Of a DNA stretch of 14,554 nucleotides, positions 1 through 7,500 are shown in pieces. The stretch comes from CADDYX01 sp045809925 (GTDB taxonomy: Bacteria; Verrucomicrobiota; Verrucomicrobiia; Chthoniobacterales; UBA10450), in the NCBI GenBank assembly GCA_045809925.1, contig JBJMWX010000070.1, positions 1-14,554 of the forward strand, read 5' to 3'. The notes below the pieces were generated by a model, which was not told the DNA's origin, did not search any database, and was given only the letters and a program-made list of their open reading frames with translations. The stretch's first letter is position 1; each line of letters opens with the position of its first letter. Both the position numbers and the translations under genes were made by a program.

Positions 1-57
1 GGGGCCAACCGCTCCACCGGAGTCGCGCTGAATGAGGTATTCAAGTTACAAAACTAA
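1..57 (+). CDS. C-terminal end of a protein with the same C-terminal domain as its neighbour (partial)
   Basis: Frame 1 reads GANRSTGVALNEVFKLQN and then TAA (55-57). It matches the end of the next gene, GNNNTTGNALVEVYNLE, and the end of that gene's first internal repeat, GAGDTTGIGLVEAYDLN. The shared pattern is G-x-N/G-x-x-T-G-x-x/A-L-x-E-V/A-Y/F-x-L. I therefore read this as the last 18 codons of a neighbouring exported protein with the same C-terminal domain, most of which lies outside the window. Only a short tail is visible, so chance similarity is possible, but the stop falls exactly where the domain should end. The function of the rest is unknown. Confidence 0.6.
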   Translation, partial: GANRSTGVALNEVFKLQN

Positions 58-158
58 CGGATGGGTGATGTGACTTAGCGCTGACTCAGCTGGAACAGTT
101 TCTCCGCACGTTCTCCCCGGGGCCGCGCCAGACCGCTGGCAGCAACTGAATAGATGAT
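58..158. other. Intergenic leader upstream of the large exported protein
   Basis: This 101-base gap separates two same-strand genes. It contains an 11-base palindrome, GCTGACTCAGC (80-90), and a CCCCGGGG stretch (116-123). No convincing -35/-10 pair or strong Shine-Dalgarno sequence is visible before the ATG at 159. The palindrome could be an operator half-site pair, but nothing else supports that. Confidence 0.3.
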
Positions 159-3100
159 ATGAAAAGAAGGAATTCATCGGAAGCTGGTCTGTTTAATCTT
201 CGGATTCTCGGCGTTTCGGCATTGGTCGCTTGTAGCGCGATGTTTGCGCTGGTCGCATTTGGCCAACTCGGCGGTGACGCCGGCACTGGTCACGTCGGCC
301 CGGCGCCGGGCGGCCCGAGCCAGACGTGGTCGCAGGTCATCGTTAACAACCCGGGCGGCGTGAACAATCTCGCGACGGACGATAGCAGCTGCGTGGATGG
401 GGTGAACTGCGAGCGCTTTCACGTGATAGTCGATGGAACCACGGCGGACTGGGCCGGCCAGAAAATGCGGGTGCAGCTCAACTGGCAGGATGCCATCGAT
501 GAATACGACATTTATATTCATAAGTCCGCCGACTGCAGCGGCCCGATACTTACTCAGGCCAATAACGGCCCCGGCATTACGAGCCAGATCGCCGATGTGG
601 ACATCGCCAGCAACGGCACCGGCGACTACTGCGTGCACGTGGCTCTGAACACTGTGCCCGACCCAACCGACAAATACACCGGCAAGGCATTAGCCGTCCC
701 GCTTATCGCGACGCCACCGCCGGCCGCTCCGCAGGATCCGGGTCCCAGGATCGGCTACGAGAACTTTGAAGCGCCCGGCGTCCTCACTACCGCCAGCCAG
801 GCGAGTTCCGGCGGGGTAACGGTGGAGTATCTGGGCCGCGGTGCGGGCGAGCCCTCAGTCGGAGCGAACTGGGTAACCGGCATCGTCAACTTCCAGTCGG
901 ACCTTCAGACGCTGTTCATCAAGTTTAATGACGACTGTGCACTGGCCAGATCTCTCTGGGAGAACCGGCGCGCACCGACCTCGCAGTTCATCGACTCCGA
1001 TCCAATAGGATTCACCGACCACACGAGCACCACTTCCAACCGCGTTTTTGCTGGCGAGCTAACCCTGCTCAGTCCGGATGCGGTCAAGATTTCGCACACC
1101 GACGACGATGGCGTGACCTGGGTGCCGGACCAGACGGGCGGCATCGCCTCGGCCGTTGATCACGAAACGATCGGCGGTGGTCCTTACGCCGCTCCATTGA
1201 CGGGCGGCACAGTTTACCCGAACGCCGTCTACTATTGCTCGCAGGATATCGCCACGGCGTTGTGCTCACGGAGCGATGATGGCGGTTCCACCTATGGACC
1301 TTCGGTGCCAATCTACACATTAACCGACTGCGCCGGATTACACGGTCACGTCAAGGTAGCTCCTGATGGCACCGTCTATGTGCCAAATCGCTCGTGTAAC
1401 AGCCCCAAGGGAATCCAGACGGCAGTCGCCGTCTCGACTGACAACGGTATGACATGGTCGATTCGTCCAGTTGTGAACGCCGGATTTCCGCTTTCCGGAG
1501 CTAGCGACGATCCCGCGGTATCCATCGATGCCAAAGGACGACTTTACTGTCTCTTTGCCTATAGTGGCACGAGCGCAGCGGTCGGTGTTTCGACCGATCA
1601 AGGAAAGACCTGGCCAATAATATACGATGTAGGTGCTGGCCTGGGCCTGACTAACATTGCTTTCCCCGCGGCCACGGCCGGCGACGACGGGCGCGCGGCC
1701 GTTGCTTTCTATGCGTCCAAAGGTGGCGTCGGCGACTCCAGCGCGGACACCTACACCGGCACGTGGCACCTTTATGTGGCGCATACGTTTGATGGCGGAC
1801 AGCATTGGACCACCACCGACGCAACTCCGAGCCTGCCGATGCAGCGCATGGGCCTGCTCCGCGGTGGCGGCGGCCCGGTCGATCGTAACCTGCTCGACTT
1901 CTTCGATATCACGACAGACGTGAACGGCCGCGTCATTGTTGGCTACGTGGACGGCTGCTCGGGCGGTGATTGCACTCAGGCGCCGGTGAATGCCGATGGC
2001 TCGACGTCGGTGATAGGGAACACTTACAGCGCGACAGCTGCAATTATGCGCCAGTCGAGCGGTCGCCGGATGTTTGCGGCAAAGGACCCGGCGGCTACTT
2101 CGGTGCCCGGTGGGCCATTTGTCACGCAGCGTCGGGTTAACGGCGTGGTTCACCTGGCGTGGAACGAGGGCGACCCGGGTAACAACGGCGGAACGCCACC
2201 CGACCAAACCGTCGCGAACTTCCAGATCTTCCGCAGCACGACGCAGGGCGGTGAAGGTTCGACGCCGCTCGCAACTGTGGCTGGTACCGCGAGTCGCTAC
2301 GATGATACAACGGCCAGCGACCCCGGATTGACCTACTATTACAAGGTCGTCGCGACGAACTCGGTTGGTTCATCCTGTCCGAGTGAGGAAGTAGCAGCTG
2401 GTCCGAACGGCGATACCTGCACCGGTATAGTCATTCACCAAAACCTGCCGACCAATCCGGAAGCTACCGGCGGCAGCGAGACCAATCCTCCGGTTGGTCC
2501 AACGGCTTCGCCTGCACCTTCGCCCGCGGCTACACCGCCGATCCCGGGCCAATACCTGATCGACTACATCGCCGTGGCCGAGCCACCCGACAAGGCGGGG
2601 CAGCTTGTCTTCAAGATGAAGGTCAAAGGAGATATGACTGCGCCGCTGCCAAACAGCCGCTGGCGTATCGTGTGGGACTGGGTAGGAAATATCGCGCACC
2701 CGAACAAGGATGAGCAGGAGTATGTCGGCGCGACGACCGACGCGAGCGGCGCCATAACCTACGAGTATGGCACGGTGGCAACCTTGTCGGCGGTGGTAAT
2801 CGGTGTGCCAAGCGAGAAGATGGCCGGAGCAGCGAATAGCGGGACGGCCGATGCAAATGGCCTGATTACCATCGTGATCGACAAGTCGAAGGTCGGAAAT
2901 CCGCAAACCGGCGACATCCTCAGTGCCATCAACGGGCGTACCTACAACAGCAGCGGCACGGCCGAACGCTCGACGCTGCTGGTCGATCATACCTTCATCA
3001 AAGGCAACACCGATAACAGCTATCCGCCGGCTACCTATACGCTGACCGGTAACGTGGGTTGCGGCGCGGCCGCTCCGGCGCCTACTCCAGCGACGCCGGC

Positions 3101-3890
3101 GCAGCTACTTAACATCTCGACCCGACTCGACGTGCAGCACGGCGATAACGCCATGATCGCCGGGTTTATCCTCATCGCTAACGGCGCCAGCGATAACGTC
3201 CTGGCGCGCGCTCTTGGGCCTTCCCTGAGCGTGAATGGTCAGCCGGTCAATGGGCGCCTGGGCGATCCGACCCTCGAGCTGCACGACGGCAAGGGCGCGG
3301 TGCTCGCCTTTAACGATAACTGGAAGAACGCGTCGAATGCTTCGGACATTGAGGCAACCGGCCTCGCGCCGACCGATGATCGCGAATCGGCAATCCTGCA
3401 GACGCTTGGAGCGGGCGCGTATACGGCAGTCATGCATGGCGCCGGCGACACCACCGGCATCGGACTTGTCGAAGCTTACGACCTGAACAAAGCAGCGGCC
3501 ATCCAGCTCGCTAACATCAGCACGCGCGGCTTCGTCGAAACCGGCGATAACGTGATGATTGGCGGCTTCATCGCTGGTCCGGCCGATCGGGGTAATACCA
3601 CGATTGTGGTTCGCGCGATCGGGCCGACGCTGGCGAGCGCGCGAGTACCGAGCCCGTTGCAGGATCCGAACGTGGAATTGCACGACGCAAACGGAGCCGT
3701 CATCGCGAGCAATGACAATTGGGAGACCGATATGAATGCGGCGCAGGTCGCAGGCGTCGGTCTTGCGCCAAAGGATCCGAGGGAAAGTGCGCTTTACCGG
3801 CTCATTGCCCCCGGATCGTTTACCGCCATCGTCCGCGGCAATAACAACACGACGGGGAACGCGCTGGTCGAAGTTTACAATCTCGAATAA
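159..3890 (+). CDS. Large exported multidomain protein: Asp-box repeats, FN3-like domain, two C-terminal domain copies
   Basis: The 1243-residue product starts with a basic n-region (MKRRN) and a hydrophobic segment at about residues 15-37, a signal peptide or anchor. Residues about 80-165 resemble a jelly-roll (PPC-like) domain. About 230-640 hold five Asp-box-like motifs (S-x-D-x-G-x-x-W type) near 312-321, 370-380, 425-433, 477-485 and 541-550, as in sialidase/BNR beta-propellers. About 655-745 looks like fibronectin type III. A Pro/Thr-rich linker (about 765-797), an unrecognised domain (about 798-967) and a second Pro/Thr linker (about 971-981) follow. The protein ends in two related domains of about 129 residues (982-1110 and 1115-1243). 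I see no sialidase RIP motif or clear catalytic set, so an enzyme activity is not supported; a surface or secreted binding role is inferred. The ATG at 159 was chosen because the signal sequence follows it directly. The stop is TAA. Confidence 0.88.
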   Translation: MKRRNSSEAGLFNLRILGVSALVACSAMFALVAFGQLGGDAGTGHVGPAPGGPSQTWSQVIVNNPGGVNNLATDDSSCVDGVNCERFHVIVDGTTADWAGQKMRVQLNWQDAIDEYDIYIHKSADCSGPILTQANNGPGITSQIADVDIASNGTGDYCVHVALNTVPDPTDKYTGKALAVPLIATPPPAAPQDPGPRIGYENFEAPGVLTTASQASSGGVTVEYLGRGAGEPSVGANWVTGIVNFQSDLQTLFIKFNDDCALARSLWENRRAPTSQFIDSDPIGFTDHTSTTSNRVFAGELTLLSPDAVKISHTDDDGVTWVPDQTGGIASAVDHETIGGGPYAAPLTGGTVYPNAVYYCSQDIATALCSRSDDGGSTYGPSVPIYTLTDCAGLHGHVKVAPDGTVYVPNRSCNSPKGIQTAVAVSTDNGMTWSIRPVVNAGFPLSGASDDPAVSIDAKGRLYCLFAYSGTSAAVGVSTDQGKTWPIIYDVGAGLGLTNIAFPAATAGDDGRAAVAFYASKGGVGDSSADTYTGTWHLYVAHTFDGGQHWTTTDATPSLPMQRMGLLRGGGGPVDRNLLDFFDITTDVNGRVIVGYVDGCSGGDCTQAPVNADGSTSVIGNTYSATAAIMRQSSGRRMFAAKDPAATSVPGGPFVTQRRVNGVVHLAWNEGDPGNNGGTPPDQTVANFQIFRSTTQGGEGSTPLATVAGTASRYDDTTASDPGLTYYYKVVATNSVGSSCPSEEVAAGPNGDTCTGIVIHQNLPTNPEATGGSETNPPVGPTASPAPSPAATPPIPGQYLIDYIAVAEPPDKAGQLVFKMKVKGDMTAPLPNSRWRIVWDWVGNIAHPNKDEQEYVGATTDASGAITYEYGTVATLSAVVIGVPSEKMAGAANSGTADANGLITIVIDKSKVGNPQTGDILSAINGRTYNSSGTAERSTLLVDHTFIKGNTDNSYPPATYTLTGNVGCGAAAPAPTPATPAQLLNISTRLDVQHGDNAMIAGFILIANGASDNVLARALGPSLSVNGQPVNGRLGDPTLELHDGKGAVLAFNDNWKNASNASDIEATGLAPTDDRESAILQTLGAGAYTAVMHGAGDTTGIGLVEAYDLNKAAAIQLANISTRGFVETGDNVMIGGFIAGPADRGNTTIVVRAIGPTLASARVPSPLQDPNVELHDANGAVIASNDNWETDMNAAQVAGVGLAPKDPRESALYRLIAPGSFTAIVRGNNNTTGNALVEVYNLE
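3102..3488 (+). repeat. First copy of the tandem C-terminal domain (coding repeat)
   Basis: This segment encodes about 129 residues. Its landmarks are NISTRLDVQHGDNAMIAGFI, then LARALGPSL, DPTLELHDGKGAVLAFNDNW, DDRESAIL and GLVEAYDL. It aligns end to end with the copy at 3501-3887. The copies have diverged in DNA while keeping the protein motifs, so the duplication is old. The pattern of G-D-N turns, L-H-D-x-x-G-A-V and N-D-N-W suggests a beta-sandwich similar in outline to PPC domains; that fold is inference. Confidence 0.75.
3501..3887 (+). repeat. Second copy of the tandem C-terminal domain (coding repeat)
   Basis: This segment encodes NISTRGFVETGDNVMIGGFI, then VRAIGPTL, DPNVELHDANGAVIASNDNW, DPRESALY and ALVEVYNLE at the extreme C-terminus. 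It is collinear with the first copy. The same ending closes the partial gene at 1-57, so the domain recurs at the C-termini of neighbouring proteins. Confidence 0.75.
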
Positions 3891-3941
3891 CGCCTCCGTG
3901 GTGCGAATTGGTGGCCGGCGAATAAGGCGCTATCGTTGGTC

Positions 3942-4949
3942 ATGAAGTCGCCTCCGGGCCAGCCTTTCGGCCGCAGGTTATTATGGTTCGGAGTGGTTCT
4001 GGCCGCAGTTTGCTCGGCGTCGGTAATCGTTGCCGGCCTGGCTAGCGCCGTTTCACTCGCGGAACGGCTTCATCCCGTTGCCGGACAGATTGTTCTTTGG
4101 ATGGCATGTGCAGCCATCGCAGTGGGCGCGCTCTGGTCTGCGATCGCATACGCGCGAATGCCGGCTGCACTCGTTGCACCGGACGAGCAGTCGCCCGATT
4201 ACCCGCAATACGTCGATGCTCTGCGCGCCCGCCTCCGCGCCAACCCGCGTGCGAAAGAGAGTCGATTGGACACACTGGCCGACATTGAGTTGGCCCTCAG
4301 CCAGCTTTCCGCCGAGGCGGATTCGGTCGTGCGGAACACCGCCAGCACGGTCTTTCTCAGCACCGCGCTGATGCAGAACGGCCGGCTGGACGGCATGATC
4401 GTGCTCTTCACCCAGATTCGAATGGTCTGGCGCATCGCCCGAATTTATGTGCAACGGCCTTCGCCGAGAGAGATGATCACGCTTTACGCGAACGTCGCCG
4501 GCACCGCGTTCGTCGCGAGTGGGCTGGAATCTCTCGACGTCGGCGAAATGTTCGCGCCGCTTGCCACGTCCATCGTGCCGGCGTTGAAAGGTGGAATTCC
4601 GGGTCTCAGTGGCATTTCACATCTGCTCGTGCGCTGCGTTTCCACCGGTGCGGCGAACGCATTCCTCACGTTGCGCGTCGGCGAGGTCGCGCGTCGTTAC
4701 TGTGAGATTACGTCCCGTCCTTCGGCAGAGTTGATCCGCAGATCCGCGACGGCCGCGGCCGTACAACATCTCGGCCGGATCGTGCGTGAAAACGGAATGC
4801 TCGTTAGTCGCAAAATTTGGGAAAGCACCGGCGGCGCGCTCGTAGAAGGGGGCCTGGCTAAAGCCGAAGATGTGCGAGACGCGGCGCGCGGCTGGTTCGA
4901 CCGCATCTCGCAGTGGCGAACACGCGAGGAAGCGCTGACACAGGAGTAA
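3942..4949 (+). CDS. YcjF/DUF697 family inner-membrane protein
   Basis: From the ATG the product is 335 residues, close to E. coli YcjF. Two membrane segments lie near the N-terminus (about 12-36 and 47-70), followed by a charged region. A DUF697-like domain covers about 128-258, with the typical phrases GRLDGMIVLFTQIRMVWRIA, an R-P-S-P stretch, and a late A-F-L-T-L-R-V-G-E-V-A-R-R-Y-C segment. Members of this family are membrane proteins of poorly known function; in enterobacteria YcjF pairs with the P-loop protein YcjX, which is absent here. An in-frame TTG at 3936 would add two residues, but the ATG at 3942 is preferred. The stop is TAA, and the 3' end overlaps the next gene, which suggests a two-gene unit. 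Family confidence is moderate to good; the role is unknown. Confidence 0.8.
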   Translation: MKSPPGQPFGRRLLWFGVVLAAVCSASVIVAGLASAVSLAERLHPVAGQIVLWMACAAIAVGALWSAIAYARMPAALVAPDEQSPDYPQYVDALRARLRANPRAKESRLDTLADIELALSQLSAEADSVVRNTASTVFLSTALMQNGRLDGMIVLFTQIRMVWRIARIYVQRPSPREMITLYANVAGTAFVASGLESLDVGEMFAPLATSIVPALKGGIPGLSGISHLLVRCVSTGAANAFLTLRVGEVARRYCEITSRPSAELIRRSATAAAVQHLGRIVRENGMLVSRKIWESTGGALVEGGLAKAEDVRDAARGWFDRISQWRTREEALTQE

Positions 4950-5587
4950 ATTCTGGAGACGTCACGCGCGTCGCGCGCTGGCTGATTTCGTCACCGATGT
5001 GGGCCTACCTGCTCGTCTTCTTTGCCGCATTCGCGGTGGACACGATCCCGGTTTTCGCGCCGCCTGCCTGGACATTGCTCGTCCTGCTGCTGGTCGCATT
5101 TCACCTCAATCCCTGGACTGTGCTCCTGGTCGGCGTGACCGGCTCGTGTCTCGGCCGTTACGTGCTCACCCTCTACATTCCGAAAATCTCCTCCCGCCTG
5201 GTCAATCGCCGTGAAGAAGAAAACCTCCGTTATATCGGGGGCAAACTCGGACGCGCCGGCTGGAAAACTGCGGTCTTCGTTTTTCTCTACACCGTCACAC
5301 CGCTCTCCACGACCGCCCTTTTCACCGCGGCGGCCGCCGCCCGGGTGAACTTATGGCAAATTCTGCCGCCCTTCTTCTGCGGCCGCCTGATCACCGATGG
5401 CGCGATGATCTACACAGGTAAGTTCGCGAGCGAGAACGCCGGCAGCCTCCTGCAAGCCCAGCTCTCCTGGAAGACCTGGCTGACGTTGCTACTCGGCTTG
5501 GTTGTCATTGCCGCCTTTCTTTTCGTCGATTGGCGCGCGCTGCTCGAGCACAGACAGCTGCGACTGCGCTTCAGGATCTTCAAATGA
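4913..5587 (+). CDS. Polytopic membrane protein, DedA/VTT (SNARE-associated)-like
   Basis: The 224-residue product has hydrophobic segments near 29-47, 52-88 (probably two helices), 118-143, 146-168 and 187-206, and a basic C-terminus. The phrases DTIPVFAPPAWT, VTGSCLGRYVL and FLYTVTPLSTTALFTAAAAA resemble VTT-type membrane proteins, some of which are flippase-like, but the match is not strong enough to assign a substrate. The start is uncertain. GTG at 4913 overlaps the upstream gene by 37 bases and has no clear Shine-Dalgarno; the next in-frame ATG is at 4997, directly before the first helix. The segment RVARWLISSP before the helix looks like real protein, which favours the upstream start. 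The stop is TGA. It probably shares a transcript with the upstream YcjF-like gene. Confidence 0.78.
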   Translation: MANTRGSADTGVNSGDVTRVARWLISSPMWAYLLVFFAAFAVDTIPVFAPPAWTLLVLLLVAFHLNPWTVLLVGVTGSCLGRYVLTLYIPKISSRLVNRREEENLRYIGGKLGRAGWKTAVFVFLYTVTPLSTTALFTAAAAARVNLWQILPPFFCGRLITDGAMIYTGKFASENAGSLLQAQLSWKTWLTLLLGLVVIAAFLFVDWRALLEHRQLRLRFRIFK

Positions 5588-5588
5588 G

Positions 5589-5620
5589 CTGTAGGGCGGG
5601 TCAGTGAGATAGCCCTGCGG
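5589..5620. repeat. Short palindromic (REP-like) element between convergent genes
   Basis: CTGTAGGGC (5589-5597) faces GCCCTGCGG (5612-5620), giving an imperfect inverted repeat around a 14-base loop. The stem G-T/C-AGGGC with GCCCTGC can pair with one G-U. The left end, CTGTAGGGCGGG, also begins the element at 6220-6293. It starts one base after the TGA of the membrane-protein gene, so it may stabilise the 3' end of that mRNA. There is no U-run, so it is not a classical intrinsic terminator. Confidence 0.55.
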
Positions 5621-5654
5621 CGGCACCAATACTTAGGCGGAAAGCGATCGCGGC

Positions 5655-5682
5655 TTTGTCATTCCGAGCGTCAGTCGAAGAG
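5655..5682. repeat. Dispersed-repeat-like sequence (GTCATTCCGAGCG..AGTCGAAGAG type)
   Basis: The stretch TTTGTCATTCCGAGCGTCAG continuing to TCGAAGAG resembles a short dispersed motif of the form GTCATTC(C/T)GAGCG..AGTCGAAGA that I recall from intergenic DNA of many bacteria. It abuts the stop codon of the minus-strand amidohydrolase (5683-5685). Only one copy is visible here, so the repeat status rests on recall, not on this sequence. Confidence 0.35.
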
Positions 5683-7500
5683 TTAACGTGACGTGTCGAA
5701 AACAACCTCGCCACCGATTACGGTCATGGCGCAGGTTGTTTTCGGAATCTGCGGCCCCGGGATTTTCATGATGTCGGCTGAAAGGACGGTGAAGTCGGCG
5801 AGCTTGCCGGGTTCGATTGAGCCTTTCTCGTTTTCTTCGAAAGCGGCGTAGGCGCCGTTGATCGTCAGCATTTTGAGCGCTTGCTCGCGGGTAACGGCTT
5901 GCTCCGGATGCCATCCTTCTTGTTGCTCGCCTTTGATGCTCTTGCGCGTGACGGCCGCATAAAATTCGATCATCGGTTCGCCGCGCTCGACGGGCGCGTC
6001 GGATCCGGCGCAGATCACCGCCCCGGTTTTCAACAAGCTATTCCACGCGTACGCGCCTTTTAGCCGGTCGACGCCGAGTCGCGCAGGCGCGAAAAACAAA
6101 TCGCTGATCGCGTGTGATGGCTGCATCGATGCGATAACGCCGAGTTTCGCGAAACGGGGGAGATCCTGTTCGGTCAAAATCTGCGCGTGCTCCACGCGCC
6201 AGCGCGGATTCGCACATGGCTGTAGGGCGGGGTCGCTGACCTTGCTTTCTTCGTTTTGTGACCGGCTCGGCGGGGCCGGCGAGCCGGCCCTGCAGTTTCG
6301 CTGCTCCGGCGGGACAGCTTTGAACGCTTGTTCGTACAGGTCGAGGATCAGTCGATTCGCTCCGTCCCCAATCGCGTGGGTTTCAACCTGGAGGCCGCGC
6401 CGTAATGCTTCTTCGAACATCGGGCGCAATTCCTGGGGCTTTTCCGTCAGGTAACCGGAAGTGTCCGGCTTGTCCGAATAGGGCGCCAGCAACGCCGCGC
6501 CACGTGAGCCGAGCGCGCCGTCAAAGATCACTTTGATCGTGCGTTGCGTGAAGCGATGGCCAAACGCGTTCAGGGTTGCGCCGTTTTTCAGCAGCTGCTG
6601 CGCCGGTTCGCCAGGTCCATACGCGGCGTTGTAAATCCGGAGCTTGATTTTGTTCGCTTCGAACGCGCGGCGGATAATCGCCTGGTCGGCCAACTCGCTG
6701 CCGGCGTTCTGAATTTCACACCAGCCGAGCTTGATCTCGCGTTCGATCCCGGCGAGCAGGGCCTGTTCGCGCTCACCGTCTGTCGGCGAAGGGATCTTCG
6801 ATCCGACAAGGTTCTCCGCGTTGTCGAGCAACATTCCAGTCGGCTCGCCGTCCTTGCCTTTCAAAATTTCGCCGCCGAACGGGTTTGGCGTTTCGCGTGT
6901 CACGCCAGCGATTTTGAGCGCGGCGGAATTTGCGATCGCTGCGTGCCCGTCTGCGCGTCTCAAATACACGGGATTATGCGGCGCGATTCGGTCAAGATCG
7001 GCGCGGGTGGGGAATTGGGGTGGTTTCCAGAAGGTCTCGATCCAGCCGCGACCGGTGACCCATTTGCCGGGCTCGGTTGCGCCGGCTCGCTCTTTCACTT
7101 TGGCGAGGAAATCATCGAGCGTGTTCGTGCCTTCGAGGTTCAGATTCATCTCGCGCTCGCCGATTCCAAAAATATGGCAGTGCGAATCGGTCAGGCCGGG
7201 CACGACGGTCTGGCCGTGGAGATCGATCACCCGCGTCGCAGCCCCGCGAAATTTCTGCGCATCCGCGTCGGAGCCGACGAACGCGATGCGATCTGCGTTG
7301 ACCGCGATTGCTTCCGCGTGCGGCTGCCGCTCACTAACCGTGTAGACGTTGCCGTGAACGAAAATCACGTCAGCCGGTTGAGCGGCGTCCGCGGCGGAAG
7401 CTGCAATAACAGTAAAAACGTACGCGAAAATTTCGCTCGTTCGTTTTGCAACCGCACAGCAATTTCGTATGGAGAACTTGCTGCTCGCATGGATTTGCAT
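5683..7500 (-). CDS. Exported amidohydrolase (YtcJ-like, metal-dependent hydrolase family)
   Basis: The 605-residue product matches the amidohydrolase family whose members hydrolyse C-N bonds in amides, N-acyl amino compounds or similar substrates; the substrate here is unknown. Visible active-site motifs are DSHCH (H107, H109), K323 in KVIFDGALGSRGA, H375 in ETHAIGDGAN, H438 in RVEHAQ and D501 in GSDAPVE. The ending GSIEPGKLADFTVL is typical of the family. A long n-region and a hydrophobic stretch (about 25-40, ending ASAADAA) suggest export. No ATG, GTG or TTG start lies closer to the signal, so ATG at 7500 is used. Residues about 403-428 are an extra segment encoded by a palindromic repeat (6220-6293) between a helix ending PPEQRN and NPRWRVEHAQ, just ahead of a catalytic histidine. 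The gene stands alone, divergent from the act operon. The stop is TAA. Confidence 0.9.
   Translation of the reverse strand: MQIHASSKFSIRNCCAVAKRTSEIFAYVFTVIAASAADAAQPADVIFVHGNVYTVSERQPHAEAIAVNADRIAFVGSDADAQKFRGAATRVIDLHGQTVVPGLTDSHCHIFGIGEREMNLNLEGTNTLDDFLAKVKERAGATEPGKWVTGRGWIETFWKPPQFPTRADLDRIAPHNPVYLRRADGHAAIANSAALKIAGVTRETPNPFGGEILKGKDGEPTGMLLDNAENLVGSKIPSPTDGEREQALLAGIEREIKLGWCEIQNAGSELADQAIIRRAFEANKIKLRIYNAAYGPGEPAQQLLKNGATLNAFGHRFTQRTIKVIFDGALGSRGAALLAPYSDKPDTSGYLTEKPQELRPMFEEALRRGLQVETHAIGDGANRLILDLYEQAFKAVPPEQRNCRAGSPAPPSRSQNEESKVSDPALQPCANPRWRVEHAQILTEQDLPRFAKLGVIASMQPSHAISDLFFAPARLGVDRLKGAYAWNSLLKTGAVICAGSDAPVERGEPMIEFYAAVTRKSIKGEQQEGWHPEQAVTREQALKMLTINGAYAAFEENEKGSIEPGKLADFTVLSADIMKIPGPQIPKTTCAMTVIGGEVVFDTSR
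6220..6293. repeat. Palindromic repeat element inserted in frame in the amidohydrolase gene
   Basis: The 74-base segment begins CTGTAGGGC (6220-6228) and ends GCCCTGCAG (6285-6293), which are imperfect inverted repeats of each other (8 of 9 positions pair). Next to the right end is a perfect 8-base palindromic arm pair, GGGCCGGC (6273-6280) and GCCGGCCC (6283-6290), separated by GA. The left 12 bases match the element at 5589, and GGCGGGGTCGCTGA (6226-6239) matches 7654-7667. On the gene's strand it encodes about 26 residues rich in Pro, Ser and Ala (CRAGSPAPPSRSQ...) with no stop, unlike the flanking enzyme sequence. Confidence 0.7.

Noticed and set aside
1338..2207. Minus-strand open frame of 289 codons inside the large exported protein gene
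   Set aside because: Its translation has low complexity and no recognisable motif, and the plus-strand gene across it is clearly real.
159..3890. Annotation of the large protein as a sialidase
   Set aside because: Asp-box motifs alone occur in many non-enzymatic propellers, and I could not find the RIP motif or catalytic residues.
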